Positions 45,573 to 54,790 of a DNA stretch of 64,000 nucleotides are shown here, one piece after another (within the stretch, counting starts at the first letter, position 1; each line of letters starts with the position of its first letter). Under the pieces are notes generated by a model, which searched no databases, was not told the origin of the DNA, and worked only from the letters and a program-made list of their open reading frames with translations. Both the position numbers and the translations under genes were made by a program. The stretch comes from an uncultured Lachnospiraceae bacterium (lineage in GTDB: Bacteria; Bacillota; Clostridia; Lachnospirales; Lachnospiraceae), in contig CATOJE010000009.1 in assembly GCA_951800145.1 (NCBI GenBank), forward strand, positions 1 to 64,000, given 5' to 3'.

Positions 45573-46565
45573 ATGAAAGAATATGGTGGATATATCCAGC
45601 TGGACACCTACCATGGCCAGGAATACTACCCGGATCTGCTGCCCTTAAGCAGCGGACGGGCCGCTCTGCGGCTTCTCATCCGGGAGAGGGGCATAAAAAA
45701 GCTTTTTCTTCCCGCGCTCTGCTGCTCCTCTGTCTGGGAGGCTTGTGAAAAAGAAGGGATTTCCTGGGAATTTTATCCGGTTAATCACCAGCTTCTTCCA
45801 CTTTTTCACAAAAAGCTAGAACGTGGAGAGTGGTTTTACCTGATAAATCTCTACAGTTTTCTCTCAGACCATGACATCTGCAAAATCACCAGCCAGTTTC
45901 CCCGGGTGATTGCAGACTACACCCATGCATTTTTCCAAAGGCCTTTTAAAGGCATTGACACCCTTTACAGCTGCCGGAAGTTTTTCGGGGTCCCCGATGG
46001 CGCCTATCTTTCCCCCGGGGATGCCCCTGGCTCCCTGGAGGAAGCCTGCCAGTCGCTCCCTGTGGATCGCTCCTACCAGCGGATGCATTTTCTCCTGGGC
46101 CGGTTTGAAGCCCCGGCTTCTGATTTTTACCAGGAGTATGCCTCGAATAATGAGCTTTTTGCCAGCGAGCCTCCCAAGCAGATGTCAAGGCTGACCCATA
46201 ACCTTCTGCGGGCCATCGACTATGAAGAAGCCAAAGAGCGCCGCAGCCAGAACTTTGCTTATCTCCACAACCGGTTAAGAAGGTATAACCGATTATCTGT
46301 ACCAATGCTTTCCGGCCCTTACGCCTATCCCTTCTGGTATCAGGGCGATTCCCCCTCCGGTCCCTGGCTCCGCAGCCAGCTGATCCGGCAGAAGGTATAT
46401 ATTCCGGTGCTTTGGCCGGAGGTAGCAGAGCACTGTCCGGCGGATTCCTTTGCCCATCAGGCGGCTTTAAATATTCTTCCCCTCCCCATAGACCAGCGCT
46501 ATACCCTGGAGGATATGGAAGAAATATTAAAAATACTATTTGCATTTTTAAACATTCCGTGGTAG
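45573..46565 (+). CDS. Divergent DegT-like PLP-dependent protein
   Basis: About 330 residues. LPLSSGRAALRLLI at the start resembles the cofactor phosphate loop of the DegT fold. VIADYTHAF supplies the Asp and SCRKFFGVPDGAYL the likely Schiff-base Lys, so the active site appears intact although the rest is far from typical sugar aminotransferases. ATG 45573 has GGAGG six bases upstream. Pairing with WbqC suggests a joint step in an amino-sugar or acyl-amino-sugar pathway; substrate unknown. Its last codons overlap the promoter of the thi operon. Confidence 0.75.
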   Translation: MKEYGGYIQLDTYHGQEYYPDLLPLSSGRAALRLLIRERGIKKLFLPALCCSSVWEACEKEGISWEFYPVNHQLLPLFHKKLERGEWFYLINLYSFLSDHDICKITSQFPRVIADYTHAFFQRPFKGIDTLYSCRKFFGVPDGAYLSPGDAPGSLEEACQSLPVDRSYQRMHFLLGRFEAPASDFYQEYASNNELFASEPPKQMSRLTHNLLRAIDYEEAKERRSQNFAYLHNRLRRYNRLSVPMLSGPYAYPFWYQGDSPSGPWLRSQLIRQKVYIPVLWPEVAEHCPADSFAHQAALNILPLPIDQRYTLEDMEEILKILFAFLNIPW

Positions 46566-46568
46566 AAT
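46540..46568 (+). promoter_or_regulatory. Promoter of the thi transport operon
   Basis: TTGCAT (46540-46545) and TAGAAT (46563-46568) with a 17-bp spacer, about 28 bp before the riboswitch. Confidence 0.65.
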
Positions 46569-46595
46569 AAAAAATCGTAATAAATATTTCAAAAA

Positions 46596-46680
46596 ACGGG
46601 GAGCTTGTGATCCAGGCTGAGAGGAAATTGAGAATTTCGACCCATAACCTGATTTGGATAATGCCAACGTAGGGACATAT
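46596..46680 (+). ncRNA. TPP riboswitch (thi-box)
   Basis: Conserved aptamer elements in order: GGCTGAGAGG (46615-46624), then GACCCATAACCTGATTTGG and ATAATGCCAACGTAGGGA (to 46676). These are the pyrimidine- and pyrophosphate-sensing arms of the THI element. A terminator hairpin 25 bp downstream is the expression platform, so binding of thiamine pyrophosphate should stop transcription of the transporter. Confidence 0.96.
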
Positions 46681-46703
46681 ATGCATTTATTTATGCTTTC
46701 TAT

Positions 46704-46729
46704 GGCTGCCGTTATCCGGCAGCCTTTTT
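46704..46729 (+). terminator. Riboswitch terminator
   Basis: GGCTGCC (46704-46710) and GGCAGCC (46718-46724) with a 7-nt loop, then TTTTT. Confidence 0.92.
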
Positions 46730-46825
46730 CTGTCCACACTCCCATGATAAATGGTAACCGCCCAGACAGGCAGGAAAGATACTCTGTCTGAGCCTTTACG
46801 ATAACGATTCCGGAAAGGAGTACGC

Positions 46826-47581
46826 ATGAAAAAATACAGTCAGAAAATCATGCCTGCCCTGCTTATAGCAGGACTTCTGCTGTTCTGGGAGTGCTCGGTT
46901 TATGTCTTTCATATCCCGCTCTATGTCCTCCCCTCCCCAGTCCAGGTTATAAGGGCGCTGCTGGAGGAAGGCGCCACACTAGCCTTTCACGCCCAAGTGA
47001 CTGTGGCAGAAGCCCTGGCAGGTATGGGATTATCCCTGCTTCTCGCTGTCTTCCTGGGAGTTATCATGGATTGCTTTCCCCTGCTGCGCCAGAGTATTTA
47101 TCCCATCCTGGTGGTAACGCAAACCGTGCCCATGATCGTGATGGCACCGATTCTCATCATATACATGGGCTTTGGCATTGCTCCTAAGATCCTGACTGTG
47201 GTGCTGATGTGCTTCTTCCCGGTGGCGGTCAGCTTCTGCGACGGCCTGTCCCAGGTGGATGAAGAGTATGTAAATCTGGTGCGCTCCTATGGGGCCGGAC
47301 GCTTCAAGGCCTATGGCCTGGTAAAAATCCCCGCCGCCATCCCCTCCCTGATCTCCGGCCTGAAGGTAGCCGCCACCTACAGCATCAGCGGCGCTGTGGT
47401 CGGGGAATGGATCGGCGCCCAGAAGGGGCTTGGCTACTATCTGCTCCGGGTAAAAAACAGCTATATGCTGGACCGGGTATTCGCCTGCGTGGCGGTGATT
47501 ATCGCCCTTAGCCTTTGTATGAACGGGCTGATACGCCTGTATCAATACCATGCCCTGCCCTATATGCGAAAAAAGCCTTAG
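46826..47581 (+). CDS. thiX: ABC transporter permease for thiamine precursor (ThiX type)
   Basis: A 251-residue permease of the SsuC/TauC/ThiX group with about six membrane segments. The EAA-type loop reads EEYVNLVRSYGAGRFKAYGL followed by KIPAAIPSLISGLK. TPP-riboswitch control and the adjacent NMT1-type binding protein point to uptake of hydroxymethylpyrimidine or a formylamino analogue rather than sulfonate. Ribosome site GGAAAGGAG. First gene of the operon. Confidence 0.9.
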   Translation: MKKYSQKIMPALLIAGLLLFWECSVYVFHIPLYVLPSPVQVIRALLEEGATLAFHAQVTVAEALAGMGLSLLLAVFLGVIMDCFPLLRQSIYPILVVTQTVPMIVMAPILIIYMGFGIAPKILTVVLMCFFPVAVSFCDGLSQVDEEYVNLVRSYGAGRFKAYGLVKIPAAIPSLISGLKVAATYSISGAVVGEWIGAQKGLGYYLLRVKNSYMLDRVFACVAVIIALSLCMNGLIRLYQYHALPYMRKKP

Positions 47582-47634
47582 CCTATGGTTACTGCTGCTT
47601 TTATAATAAATCTACTAGAAAAGAGGATATGATC

Positions 47635-48666
47635 ATGAGAAAAACACCCATTGCCACCGCCATACTTGCTGGAATCCTGGCAGCATCACTCGCCCTTTCC
47701 GGCTGCTCCTCCAAAGACAGTCCCTCCTCCCAGGAACCAGAAGCCGACAGCCAGGCTCCTACAGCTTTAGAGGATGTTACTGTGATCCTGGACTATGTGG
47801 CCAATACCAACCATACAGGCATGTATGTAGCCTTAGACCAGGGATATTATGAGGAGGAGGGGCTGAATGTAAACATCATCGAGCCTACCGAGGGAGCCAC
47901 CGCCACCTTGATCGCTGTGGGAAAGGGAGATTTTGGCATCAGCTATCAGGAGGATGTCACCATCGCGTTAACTTCCCCGGAGCCCCTGCCCATCAAAGCC
48001 ATTGCTGCCATCATCCAGCACAATACCTCTGGCTTTGCCACCTATAAGGATAAGAATATCCTATCTCCTAAGGACTTTGAAGGAAAAACCTACGCCGGCT
48101 GGGGCGGCCCGGGAGAGGAAGCGGTCCTGAAGGCAGTGATGGCCCAGGATGGAGGGGATTTCTCGAAGCTGAATATGGTAATCTCCGATGGCTCCGGCTT
48201 CGAAGCCCTCCGGGATAAAGCGGATATTATGTGGTTTTATGAAGCCTGGGATAATGTAAAATGCCAGCTGAACGATTTCCCCATCCAGTACACCCCGGTA
48301 AAGGATCTGGACTCCCGCCTGGACTACTACACCCCGGTGATTATCGCCAATGTCTCCACACTGGAGGAAAATCCGGAGATGGTCCGCAGGTTCCTAGCTG
48401 CCACCACGAAAGGCTACGAATTTGCCATGAAGGAGCCGGAGAAAAGTGCTGAACTATTGCAGAAGTATGCTCCGGACTATCCCCTGGAAATGCTTACCAT
48501 GTCCCAGCAATATCTGGCCTCTAAATACGCGGAGGATGCGGCGCGGTGGGGCGAGATGAAGGATGCGGTCTGGGATAATTACACGGATTTCATGGCAGAA
48601 TACGGTGTGATCGGTCAGAGGATTTCGGCAAGGGAATGCTATACCAATGAATTTTTGCCAGAATAA
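47635..48666 (+). CDS. thiY: Substrate-binding lipoprotein for thiamine precursor (ThiY type)
   Basis: A 343-residue lipoprotein: signal peptide with lipobox ALSGC, then an NMT1/THI5-like periplasmic-binding fold. VILDYVANTNHTGMYVALDQ at about 49-68 and GEEAVLK are typical of HMP-binding ThiY proteins. Delivers ligand to ThiX. The ATG at 47635 has AGAGG eight bases upstream; the open frame extends back into thiX to 47515 without support. Confidence 0.9.
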   Translation: MRKTPIATAILAGILAASLALSGCSSKDSPSSQEPEADSQAPTALEDVTVILDYVANTNHTGMYVALDQGYYEEEGLNVNIIEPTEGATATLIAVGKGDFGISYQEDVTIALTSPEPLPIKAIAAIIQHNTSGFATYKDKNILSPKDFEGKTYAGWGGPGEEAVLKAVMAQDGGDFSKLNMVISDGSGFEALRDKADIMWFYEAWDNVKCQLNDFPIQYTPVKDLDSRLDYYTPVIIANVSTLEENPEMVRRFLAATTKGYEFAMKEPEKSAELLQKYAPDYPLEMLTMSQQYLASKYAEDAARWGEMKDAVWDNYTDFMAEYGVIGQRISARECYTNEFLPE

Positions 48667-48727
48667 GCCTTGGCCCAAAGAAGTCTTTTGGAATCTCGTC
48701 GCACCCACTATAAGACTGAGGTAAATC

Positions 48728-49465
48728 ATGAAGCTGAATGTACAAGATCTGACCTTTTCCTATGAAGATAAAAAAATACTGGATGGGATTACCTTTTCGG
48801 TCGAAGAAGGCGAATTTGTCAGCCTGCTGGGGCCATCTGGCTGCGGAAAATCTACCATCCTGAAGCTCCTTACCGGTGTTTTAACACCGGTAAAGGGGTC
48901 CATTACTGCAGATGGCCAAGGTATCCGCGGCTTGTCCCAGGCGTTTTCCTACATGCCGCAAAATGACCTTTTATTTCCCTGGAAAACCATTCTGGATAAT
49001 GTATGCCTTTACGGTCAGATTCACGGCTCCTTAGATAAAGTACGCCAGGAGGCAAGGAAGCGCTTCCTGGAATTTGGCCTGGCTGGCTGCGAGGACTTCT
49101 ATCCCGCTCAGCTTTCCGGAGGGATGCGTCAGCGGGCTGCTTTTCTGCGGACCTCCCTATGTCAGGCAGACATCCTGCTGCTGGACGAGCCCTTCGGCGC
49201 CCTGGACGTGATTACCCGGGGGGAGATGCAGGACTGGCTGCTGGAAATGCGCAAAAAGCTAAACCGGACAGTACTGTTAGTCACCCATGATATGGATGAG
49301 GCCATCTACCTGTCAGACCGGATTCTCATTTTAAGCCAGTCTCCGGCCCGCATTACTGATGAGCTGCTTCTGGAAGAAAAAAGCCGCAGCCGGGACTGGC
49401 TTTACCGCCAGGGAGGGCTGAGAAAGGAGATCCATGAGCGAATTATGGCAAACACTTCTCTGTGA
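48728..49465 (+). CDS. thiZ: ABC transporter ATPase (ThiZ type)
   Basis: A 245-residue ATPase: Walker A GPSGCGKST, Q-loop region MPQNDLLFPW, signature LSGGMRQR, Walker B DILLLDEPF and switch His in LLVTHDMDEA. The order permease, binding protein, ATPase after the TPP riboswitch makes it the energy unit of the thiamine-precursor importer. Overlaps the tatD-like gene by 32 bp. Confidence 0.92.
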   Translation: MKLNVQDLTFSYEDKKILDGITFSVEEGEFVSLLGPSGCGKSTILKLLTGVLTPVKGSITADGQGIRGLSQAFSYMPQNDLLFPWKTILDNVCLYGQIHGSLDKVRQEARKRFLEFGLAGCEDFYPAQLSGGMRQRAAFLRTSLCQADILLLDEPFGALDVITRGEMQDWLLEMRKKLNRTVLLVTHDMDEAIYLSDRILILSQSPARITDELLLEEKSRSRDWLYRQGGLRKEIHERIMANTSL

Positions 49466-50237
49466 CGCCCATGCCCATCTGGGAACAGAGGCAGAGCGGC
49501 GGGAGCGGGAGGAGGGGCAGATCCTAAGCCTCCTCTGCGCCACCACTCCTGAGGAGGCCCGGCTTCTCTTACCTCTGGCAGCCAGGCACAATCACCTTCT
49601 GATTCCCACCTGCGGAATTCACCCCTGGCAGGCAGAAAGCTATCTGTTAAAGGACATGGCGCCCTGGATAAAGCTTTGTCCTGTTCTGGGAGAAATCGGG
49701 ATGGACAGCGTCTGGTGCCAGGTTCCCCTAAGCATGCAGGAGCACCTGTTTCGCATGCAGCTTGACCTGGCCTGCCACCAAAAAAAGCCAGTGATCCTTC
49801 ACACCAAGGGGCAGGAGGCGGCTGTCGCCAGGATCATCCGGGATTATCCAAACCGCTATCTGGTTCACTGGTATTCCTGCCAGGAGTATCTGGAGCAGTA
49901 TCTGGAGCTGGACTGCTATTTCTCGGTAGGCCCCGATGTATGGTGGAATCCGGCGGTCCGGCATGTAGCCCGGACCGTTCCCCTTACCCGGCTTCTGACG
50001 GAAACCGACGGACTGGCCGCCGTTGCATGGGCGGAGCAGGAAGGCGCTGCCGCGCAAATAAAAGCTGCAAAGAAGGGAAAAAACAGAAAAAGGCAGTCCA
50101 CCGTGGCCGCCTCTCTTTCACAAACCTTAAAAACCATTGCAGATATCCGTGGCATTTCACTGGAAAAAGCAGGAAGGCAGATAAGGGAAAATCTGCTTTT
50201 CTCCTTTCTGCCTTCTCTTTCAGGGAATCGATCCTGA
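49434..50237 (+). CDS. TatD-family metal-dependent hydrolase
   Basis: A 267-residue TIM-barrel protein with the TatD metal ligands: DAHAHLG (HxH), GEIGMD (Glu), ILHTKG (His), VHWYS (His) and TETDG (Asp). TatD proteins are DNases or phosphodiesterases; a role in thiamine uptake is not known, although it overlaps thiZ and must be co-transcribed. Divergent in the C-terminal part (a Lys/Arg-rich insertion AAKKGKNRKRQ). Its stop codon directly abuts the stop of the convergent flippase gene. Confidence 0.85.
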   Translation: MSELWQTLLCDAHAHLGTEAERREREEGQILSLLCATTPEEARLLLPLAARHNHLLIPTCGIHPWQAESYLLKDMAPWIKLCPVLGEIGMDSVWCQVPLSMQEHLFRMQLDLACHQKKPVILHTKGQEAAVARIIRDYPNRYLVHWYSCQEYLEQYLELDCYFSVGPDVWWNPAVRHVARTVPLTRLLTETDGLAAVAWAEQEGAAAQIKAAKKGKNRKRQSTVAASLSQTLKTIADIRGISLEKAGRQIRENLLFSFLPSLSGNRS

Positions 50238-51683
50238 TTACCTGCCTGCTCTCATCTTCAGCATGTTTAACAGATACTGAAAGCTCTCCAGCTTACATGC
50301 CATAGAGATGAATAAATAAATTCCCACCCCTGCCAAAACCTGTAGGATCAGCCCTAAGCCCCCTGGAGGAAGAAGAAGGGAGAGCCCATATACGGCCATT
50401 CCCATCACAGCCGATGCGAAAAGGGCCGGCAGGATGTCCCTCCAGAGCTGCCGGATGGAATATCCCAGCAGCCTCTGATTGGGCCATGCGTTAATAAAGG
50501 TACAGATAAAATCTCCCGCCGCCTTCCAAGCGATAAAGGTAAGGGCGCCGCAGCGGATGCTTAAGGCCAAAATCACCACTCCCACAAGCTTCTTTAAAAT
50601 CTCCAGCTTTAAAAACACGTCACTTCGTCCCATAGCGTTCAGGGCCTGAAGGTTCGCTATATCCATGGGCCACACTGCGTATGCCAGACAGGAAATCTGA
50701 AGGAATGGCACACAGTTCATCCACTTCTCCCCCAAAAGCACTAAAACCAGATTATCCCCGCAGGCGGCAAGCCCTGCCATCATAGGAAGCACCAGAAAGA
50801 CGCTGAGCTTAATCGCCCTGCGAAGCATGCTTACCACCTGATCCGGATGGGTCTGGCGGGCAGACAGGGCGGGAAGCATCACGGACTGGATCGCTGTCCC
50901 AAGGTTTGTTACAATCAGCTTCGGAAACTGCTCCCCCCGGCTGTAGATTCCCATGGTGTGCTCATCATAAAGCTTCCCCACCACCAGCCCATAAAGATTC
51001 ATAAATAACGTGTCGATGAGGGAAGCGCACAGAAGCTTCCACCCAAACCGGAACATGGCATCCACCCGCTCCGCGGCAAACAAAAGCCTGGGCCGCCAGG
51101 GCACTGTCAGAAAGAGAGCAGCTGCCAGTGCCAGGTAATACACCAGCTGCTGGCCCACCAGCGCCCACACCCCAAAGCCAGCCCCGGCCATGGCGATTCC
51201 CACACCGCCGGAAACCACCACCGCAGCCACGGTAGCAATGCATAGCCCCTTAAACTCCATTCTCCGGGAGACAAAGGCATTCTGCACCGAGATCACCGCT
51301 CCGGGGAAGAGCACTAATGCAAGGATCCGAACGATCCCGGCCATCTCCGGATTTTGATAAAACGCGCTGATCCACGGCGCAGAAACATATAATATGCCAT
51401 AAATCACCAGAGCCGCTGCCAAATTCACATAGAATACAGAGGAGTAATCCCGTTCGTCCGCCTGCTGCTTCTGTACTAATGCTGTGCCGAACCCATTCTG
51501 GACAATCACATTGGCAATGGTGACAAAGATCATGACAAGATTGATGATGCCGTACTCATCTGGGGACAGAAGCCTTGCCAGCACAATAGAAATCACAAAT
51601 TGGATTCCCTGGGAGCCTCCGTTTTCCATCACCTTCCAGAATAATCCATTCACAATCTGATTCTTCGTTCCGCCCTCGGCCAT
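50238..51683 (-). CDS. Wzx/WzxC-type lipopolysaccharide flippase
   Basis: A 481-residue protein with about fourteen membrane segments. The N-terminus NGLFWKVMENGGSQGIQFVI with VLARLLSPDEYG is typical of the WzxC subgroup of polysaccharide flippases (MOP superfamily). Expected to move an undecaprenyl-linked oligosaccharide outward. Last gene of the Galf cluster; starts immediately after the stop of the GT2 fusion (zero gap). Confidence 0.9.
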   Translation of the reverse strand: MAEGGTKNQIVNGLFWKVMENGGSQGIQFVISIVLARLLSPDEYGIINLVMIFVTIANVIVQNGFGTALVQKQQADERDYSSVFYVNLAAALVIYGILYVSAPWISAFYQNPEMAGIVRILALVLFPGAVISVQNAFVSRRMEFKGLCIATVAAVVVSGGVGIAMAGAGFGVWALVGQQLVYYLALAAALFLTVPWRPRLLFAAERVDAMFRFGWKLLCASLIDTLFMNLYGLVVGKLYDEHTMGIYSRGEQFPKLIVTNLGTAIQSVMLPALSARQTHPDQVVSMLRRAIKLSVFLVLPMMAGLAACGDNLVLVLLGEKWMNCVPFLQISCLAYAVWPMDIANLQALNAMGRSDVFLKLEILKKLVGVVILALSIRCGALTFIAWKAAGDFICTFINAWPNQRLLGYSIRQLWRDILPALFASAVMGMAVYGLSLLLPPGGLGLILQVLAGVGIYLFISMACKLESFQYLLNMLKMRAGR

Positions 51684-53879
51684 CTAGCACCGATCCTTTC
51701 CAAATACCAGCTTCCTCAGGCCCCGGTAAAGCCCTGGCAAAAGCCGCTCAAAGCGGATGAAAAACCGTGTGCGCAGATCCAGCTCCCGGTAGAAGCTGCG
51801 GTAAGAGGGCGCCAGCACCGCGTCGTACTCCTTTACATTCAGCAGCGTCAGAAAATCCATCCGGCGGCAGGCCCTCTGGATTGCCCGGTCATACCTTCCT
51901 CCGGTTTCCTTGGAAAAGCCCCGGTACATTACCTTCATGGCATTGTGGTGATCTATGAGATTTTGCTTGTAATCCCCCTGCTTCATCAAAGCGCTCCAGG
52001 ATACGGACACACCCTGCCGGTACACAGACATCTCCCGGTCCATATAGTAGACTGTCCCCTTTGATGCCATGTGAATCTGAATCGGGATATCCCCTACCGG
52101 GCTCACATAATAGTAATCCTGAAGGTCCCTGGTATACTCGGTCCGGAAAAGAAGGGATGCTGTAGGATAATTGGACGGCTTATCGATCACCCCTTCTGCC
52201 GGGATCTGGCAGTCCTTCCGGTAAGGCCGGATGTGCAGCGGCTGGATCGCCGCTTCTGCCGTCTCGATCCTGGCGCTGTGAAGGCACATGGCACATTCCG
52301 GATGGGCTTCCATGTAATCCACCTGCAGCTGCAGCTTCCTCTCATCAATCCAGTAATCATCCCCATCGCACATGGCAATATACTTTCCCTTTGCCCGTGG
52401 ATAATTGTAAAAGCCTTCGACATTATATTTCCCTTTGGAATACTGATTTTCTGTTTGATAATAAGGCTTAATCACATCCGGGTATTTCCTCTCATATTCC
52501 CGGATAATCTCCTGCGTCCTATCTGTAGAGGCATCATCATACACCAGAATTTCAATGGGAAAGGATGTTTTCTGCATTAAAAAGCTGTCCAGGGCTCTGG
52601 CAATATACGGTTCATGGTTAAAGGTAATGCAGCTGATGCTGACCATCACCTGAGCGTCCTTCTCTGTTTCTGTCATCACACACGCCTCCTGGCACTGATT
52701 TTCATTTCCTCCAATGGATTTCCAAGCTCTCCTCTGCCTCCCCTGGCCAGATTGCACTGCAGTCTGACCAGGCCGGATTCCTCTGCCTGGCCTCCACCTC
52801 CCATACACTCCCATACACAGCCAATGATACGCTGTGCACCAGCGGTGCCGCAGAAGGAAGCACGCAACCTGGTTTTTCAGGCCCCTGGGCTTGATTCTGG
52901 AAAGGAGGGCTCTCATCTCCCTCCGCTCCGCCAAGCCTCGGATCTCCTCCAGGCATTCCCCTGCCCCCTTCCCGGATCTGGAATAGCTGTGTCCGGCAAA
53001 GCCGCAGATGTGAAACAGCATCTCATTATCCATCTCCTGGCGCACTCTCCTTGAGCTTCCGGCTGCCTTTAAAAATTCCTCCATCGCAGCTAAGAGTAAG
53101 AAGCAGCTCTCCACTCCCTCCGGATGATAACGGCCAATCAGGCTCTCCCCTTCTGTATTCTGCCAGTAATACAGATAGCTCCCTGGAATGCAGGCGATCC
53201 GCTCACAAAAGGTTAAATACCGGACACAGAACCAGATATCCTCATTAATCGAAATTCCTTCCGGATAGCGGAGATGATGCTTTTGGATAAGCTCTGTCTT
53301 GTATAGCTTATTACTCTGCGTGCGGAGCATCAGATTCCGAAAAAGAAGAAGGAGCATCCTCTCTGAAAACTCGTGGAGATCCCCCTGCCACACCGGCCCG
53401 GAGAGCGCATGTACCTCCCTCCTGGCTCCAGCCTCCTCCAGCCTCCCGTCTCCATTTTTTCCGGCCCTATTTTCTCTGGAACCGGCATCTGAGGCGGCAT
53501 ACACCCGCTCAAATCCGCAGATTGCCGTCTGCCCATGGCACGCCCTGGCCGCCTTAAGCAAATCTCTGACCATATCACGGTGGATATAATCATCCCCGTC
53601 TATCAGCAGCAGCCACTGGCCGCTCATTCTCTCCATTCCCGCATTTCTGGCCCCGGCAGCTCCCCGGTTCTCCTGGTGGATCACCTGGATTCTGGGATCC
53701 GACTCCATCGCATGCCTGCAAATCTCCAGGGAATGATCCTGGGAACCGTCATCCACCAGGATAATTTCCAGATAAGGATAGCTTTGACTGCAGAGAGAAT
53801 CGATACACCGGGTCAGATATGAAGCAGAATTATAAACAGGAACTACGATTGAGACCAGATCCCTTGTCACCATTTCCAT
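51684..53879 (-). CDS. Tandem GT2-GT2 glycosyltransferase fusion
   Basis: A 731-residue frame holding two complete GT2 domains. The first (about 8-290) starts LVSIVVPVYNSASYL with the site LLIDGDDYI; the second (about 412-640) starts VSISCITFNHEPYIARALDS with CDGDDYWI. The linker (about 360-401) has an unstructured, non-conserved look. Met-402 at 52676 is preceded by GGAGG with a 9-base gap, as if it were once or still is a separate start. It may be a true bifunctional enzyme or two genes joined by loss of a stop. Overlaps the preceding GT2 by 13 bp. Confidence 0.85.
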   Translation of the reverse strand: MEMVTRDLVSIVVPVYNSASYLTRCIDSLCSQSYPYLEIILVDDGSQDHSLEICRHAMESDPRIQVIHQENRGAAGARNAGMERMSGQWLLLIDGDDYIHRDMVRDLLKAARACHGQTAICGFERVYAASDAGSRENRAGKNGDGRLEEAGARREVHALSGPVWQGDLHEFSERMLLLLFRNLMLRTQSNKLYKTELIQKHHLRYPEGISINEDIWFCVRYLTFCERIACIPGSYLYYWQNTEGESLIGRYHPEGVESCFLLLAAMEEFLKAAGSSRRVRQEMDNEMLFHICGFAGHSYSRSGKGAGECLEEIRGLAERREMRALLSRIKPRGLKNQVACFLLRHRWCTAYHWLCMGVYGRWRPGRGIRPGQTAVQSGQGRQRRAWKSIGGNENQCQEACVMTETEKDAQVMVSISCITFNHEPYIARALDSFLMQKTSFPIEILVYDDASTDRTQEIIREYERKYPDVIKPYYQTENQYSKGKYNVEGFYNYPRAKGKYIAMCDGDDYWIDERKLQLQVDYMEAHPECAMCLHSARIETAEAAIQPLHIRPYRKDCQIPAEGVIDKPSNYPTASLLFRTEYTRDLQDYYYVSPVGDIPIQIHMASKGTVYYMDREMSVYRQGVSVSWSALMKQGDYKQNLIDHHNAMKVMYRGFSKETGGRYDRAIQRACRRMDFLTLLNVKEYDAVLAPSYRSFYRELDLRTRFFIRFERLLPGLYRGLRKLVFGKDRC

Positions 53880-54763
53880 CTTAACACCCTACTGCAAAAC
53901 CAGATCTCCAGGCGGACTGCCAGAAAAAAAAGCTGAACCATCCATTCCTCCAATCGGTTAATGCCCAAATAATTTTTATAATAATACATAGCGCTTTGAT
54001 TTCGAAGCCTCTGCCTCTGCCACACATTCTGGTAGCTTTTGGAAATGCTCTGGGCATGGCGATGTACGTAGCAGCCGGTCAAAAGCAGGGCTGTGCGCCA
54101 GCCCTGAGCCAGCATCTTATATCCCAGGATTTCCTCCTCCTGATATAAAAATACCTTCTCATCATAGCCACCGCAGGCCATCATCTTTTCCAAATCCACC
54201 ATCAGCAGAGAGCCGTGAACCACATCTACATAAGCAGCCTGCTTCCCCTGGAAGTAAGAAGGCGGATACTCCAAAAGAGAGCGGAACACCCTTCTGCACA
54301 CCGGTCCGCTTCTGGCCAGGCTCCCCCATACTCCATGGAGGGGCCAGCCATTCTTCTGTTGTCCGAATTTTGCATCCTCCATCAGCGGAGCGGCCACCCC
54401 CAGCTGTCTGTGCCCTGCAAACATTCCAGCCAGCTGTGAAACCAGGGCATCTGAAAACTCTACATCCGGATTCGCAATCAGTACATAATCCGCCTGGAGC
54501 ACTTTATAGGAGTAAATAATCCCCAGATTATTCCCTCCGCCATAGCCTTTATTCTTCTCTGCAGAGAGGAGAATAACCCGTTCCCTGCCAAGCTCCCAGG
54601 TCAGCGCCTCCAGCCGGTCCTTTGAATCATCAGCAGAGCAATTATCCACCATTACCACCGCATCCAGGCTCTGATAGCGGTAAATCCTCCGCACCAGCTT
54701 CTCCGTGGTCCCGGCATCATTATAATTTACAATGACACAGCTAACCCTCTTCCTTCTGTCCAT
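53867..54763 (-). CDS. Family 2 glycosyltransferase
   Basis: A 298-residue GT2 enzyme: SCVIVNYNDAGTTEKLVRRI, VDNCSADDS, GGGNNLG, and the donor site ANPDVEFSD near residue 100. This matches the WbbL/rhamnosyl- or galactofuranosyl-transferase-like subgroup. With glf in the same operon, galactofuranose is a possible donor sugar, but specificity is not readable. A hydrophobic Phe/Leu-rich segment near the C-terminus may associate with the membrane. Confidence 0.87.
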   Translation of the reverse strand: MDRRKRVSCVIVNYNDAGTTEKLVRRIYRYQSLDAVVMVDNCSADDSKDRLEALTWELGRERVILLSAEKNKGYGGGNNLGIIYSYKVLQADYVLIANPDVEFSDALVSQLAGMFAGHRQLGVAAPLMEDAKFGQQKNGWPLHGVWGSLARSGPVCRRVFRSLLEYPPSYFQGKQAAYVDVVHGSLLMVDLEKMMACGGYDEKVFLYQEEEILGYKMLAQGWRTALLLTGCYVHRHAQSISKSYQNVWQRQRLRNQSAMYYYKNYLGINRLEEWMVQLFFLAVRLEIWFCSRVLRWKW

Positions 54764-54790
54764 CCAGCTGATAATCCTTTCTCCCTTTTC

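Noticed and set aside
45573-46565. DegT-like gene as a pseudogene
   Set aside because: Continuous frame, good ribosome site, and the PLP Asp and Lys segments are kept.
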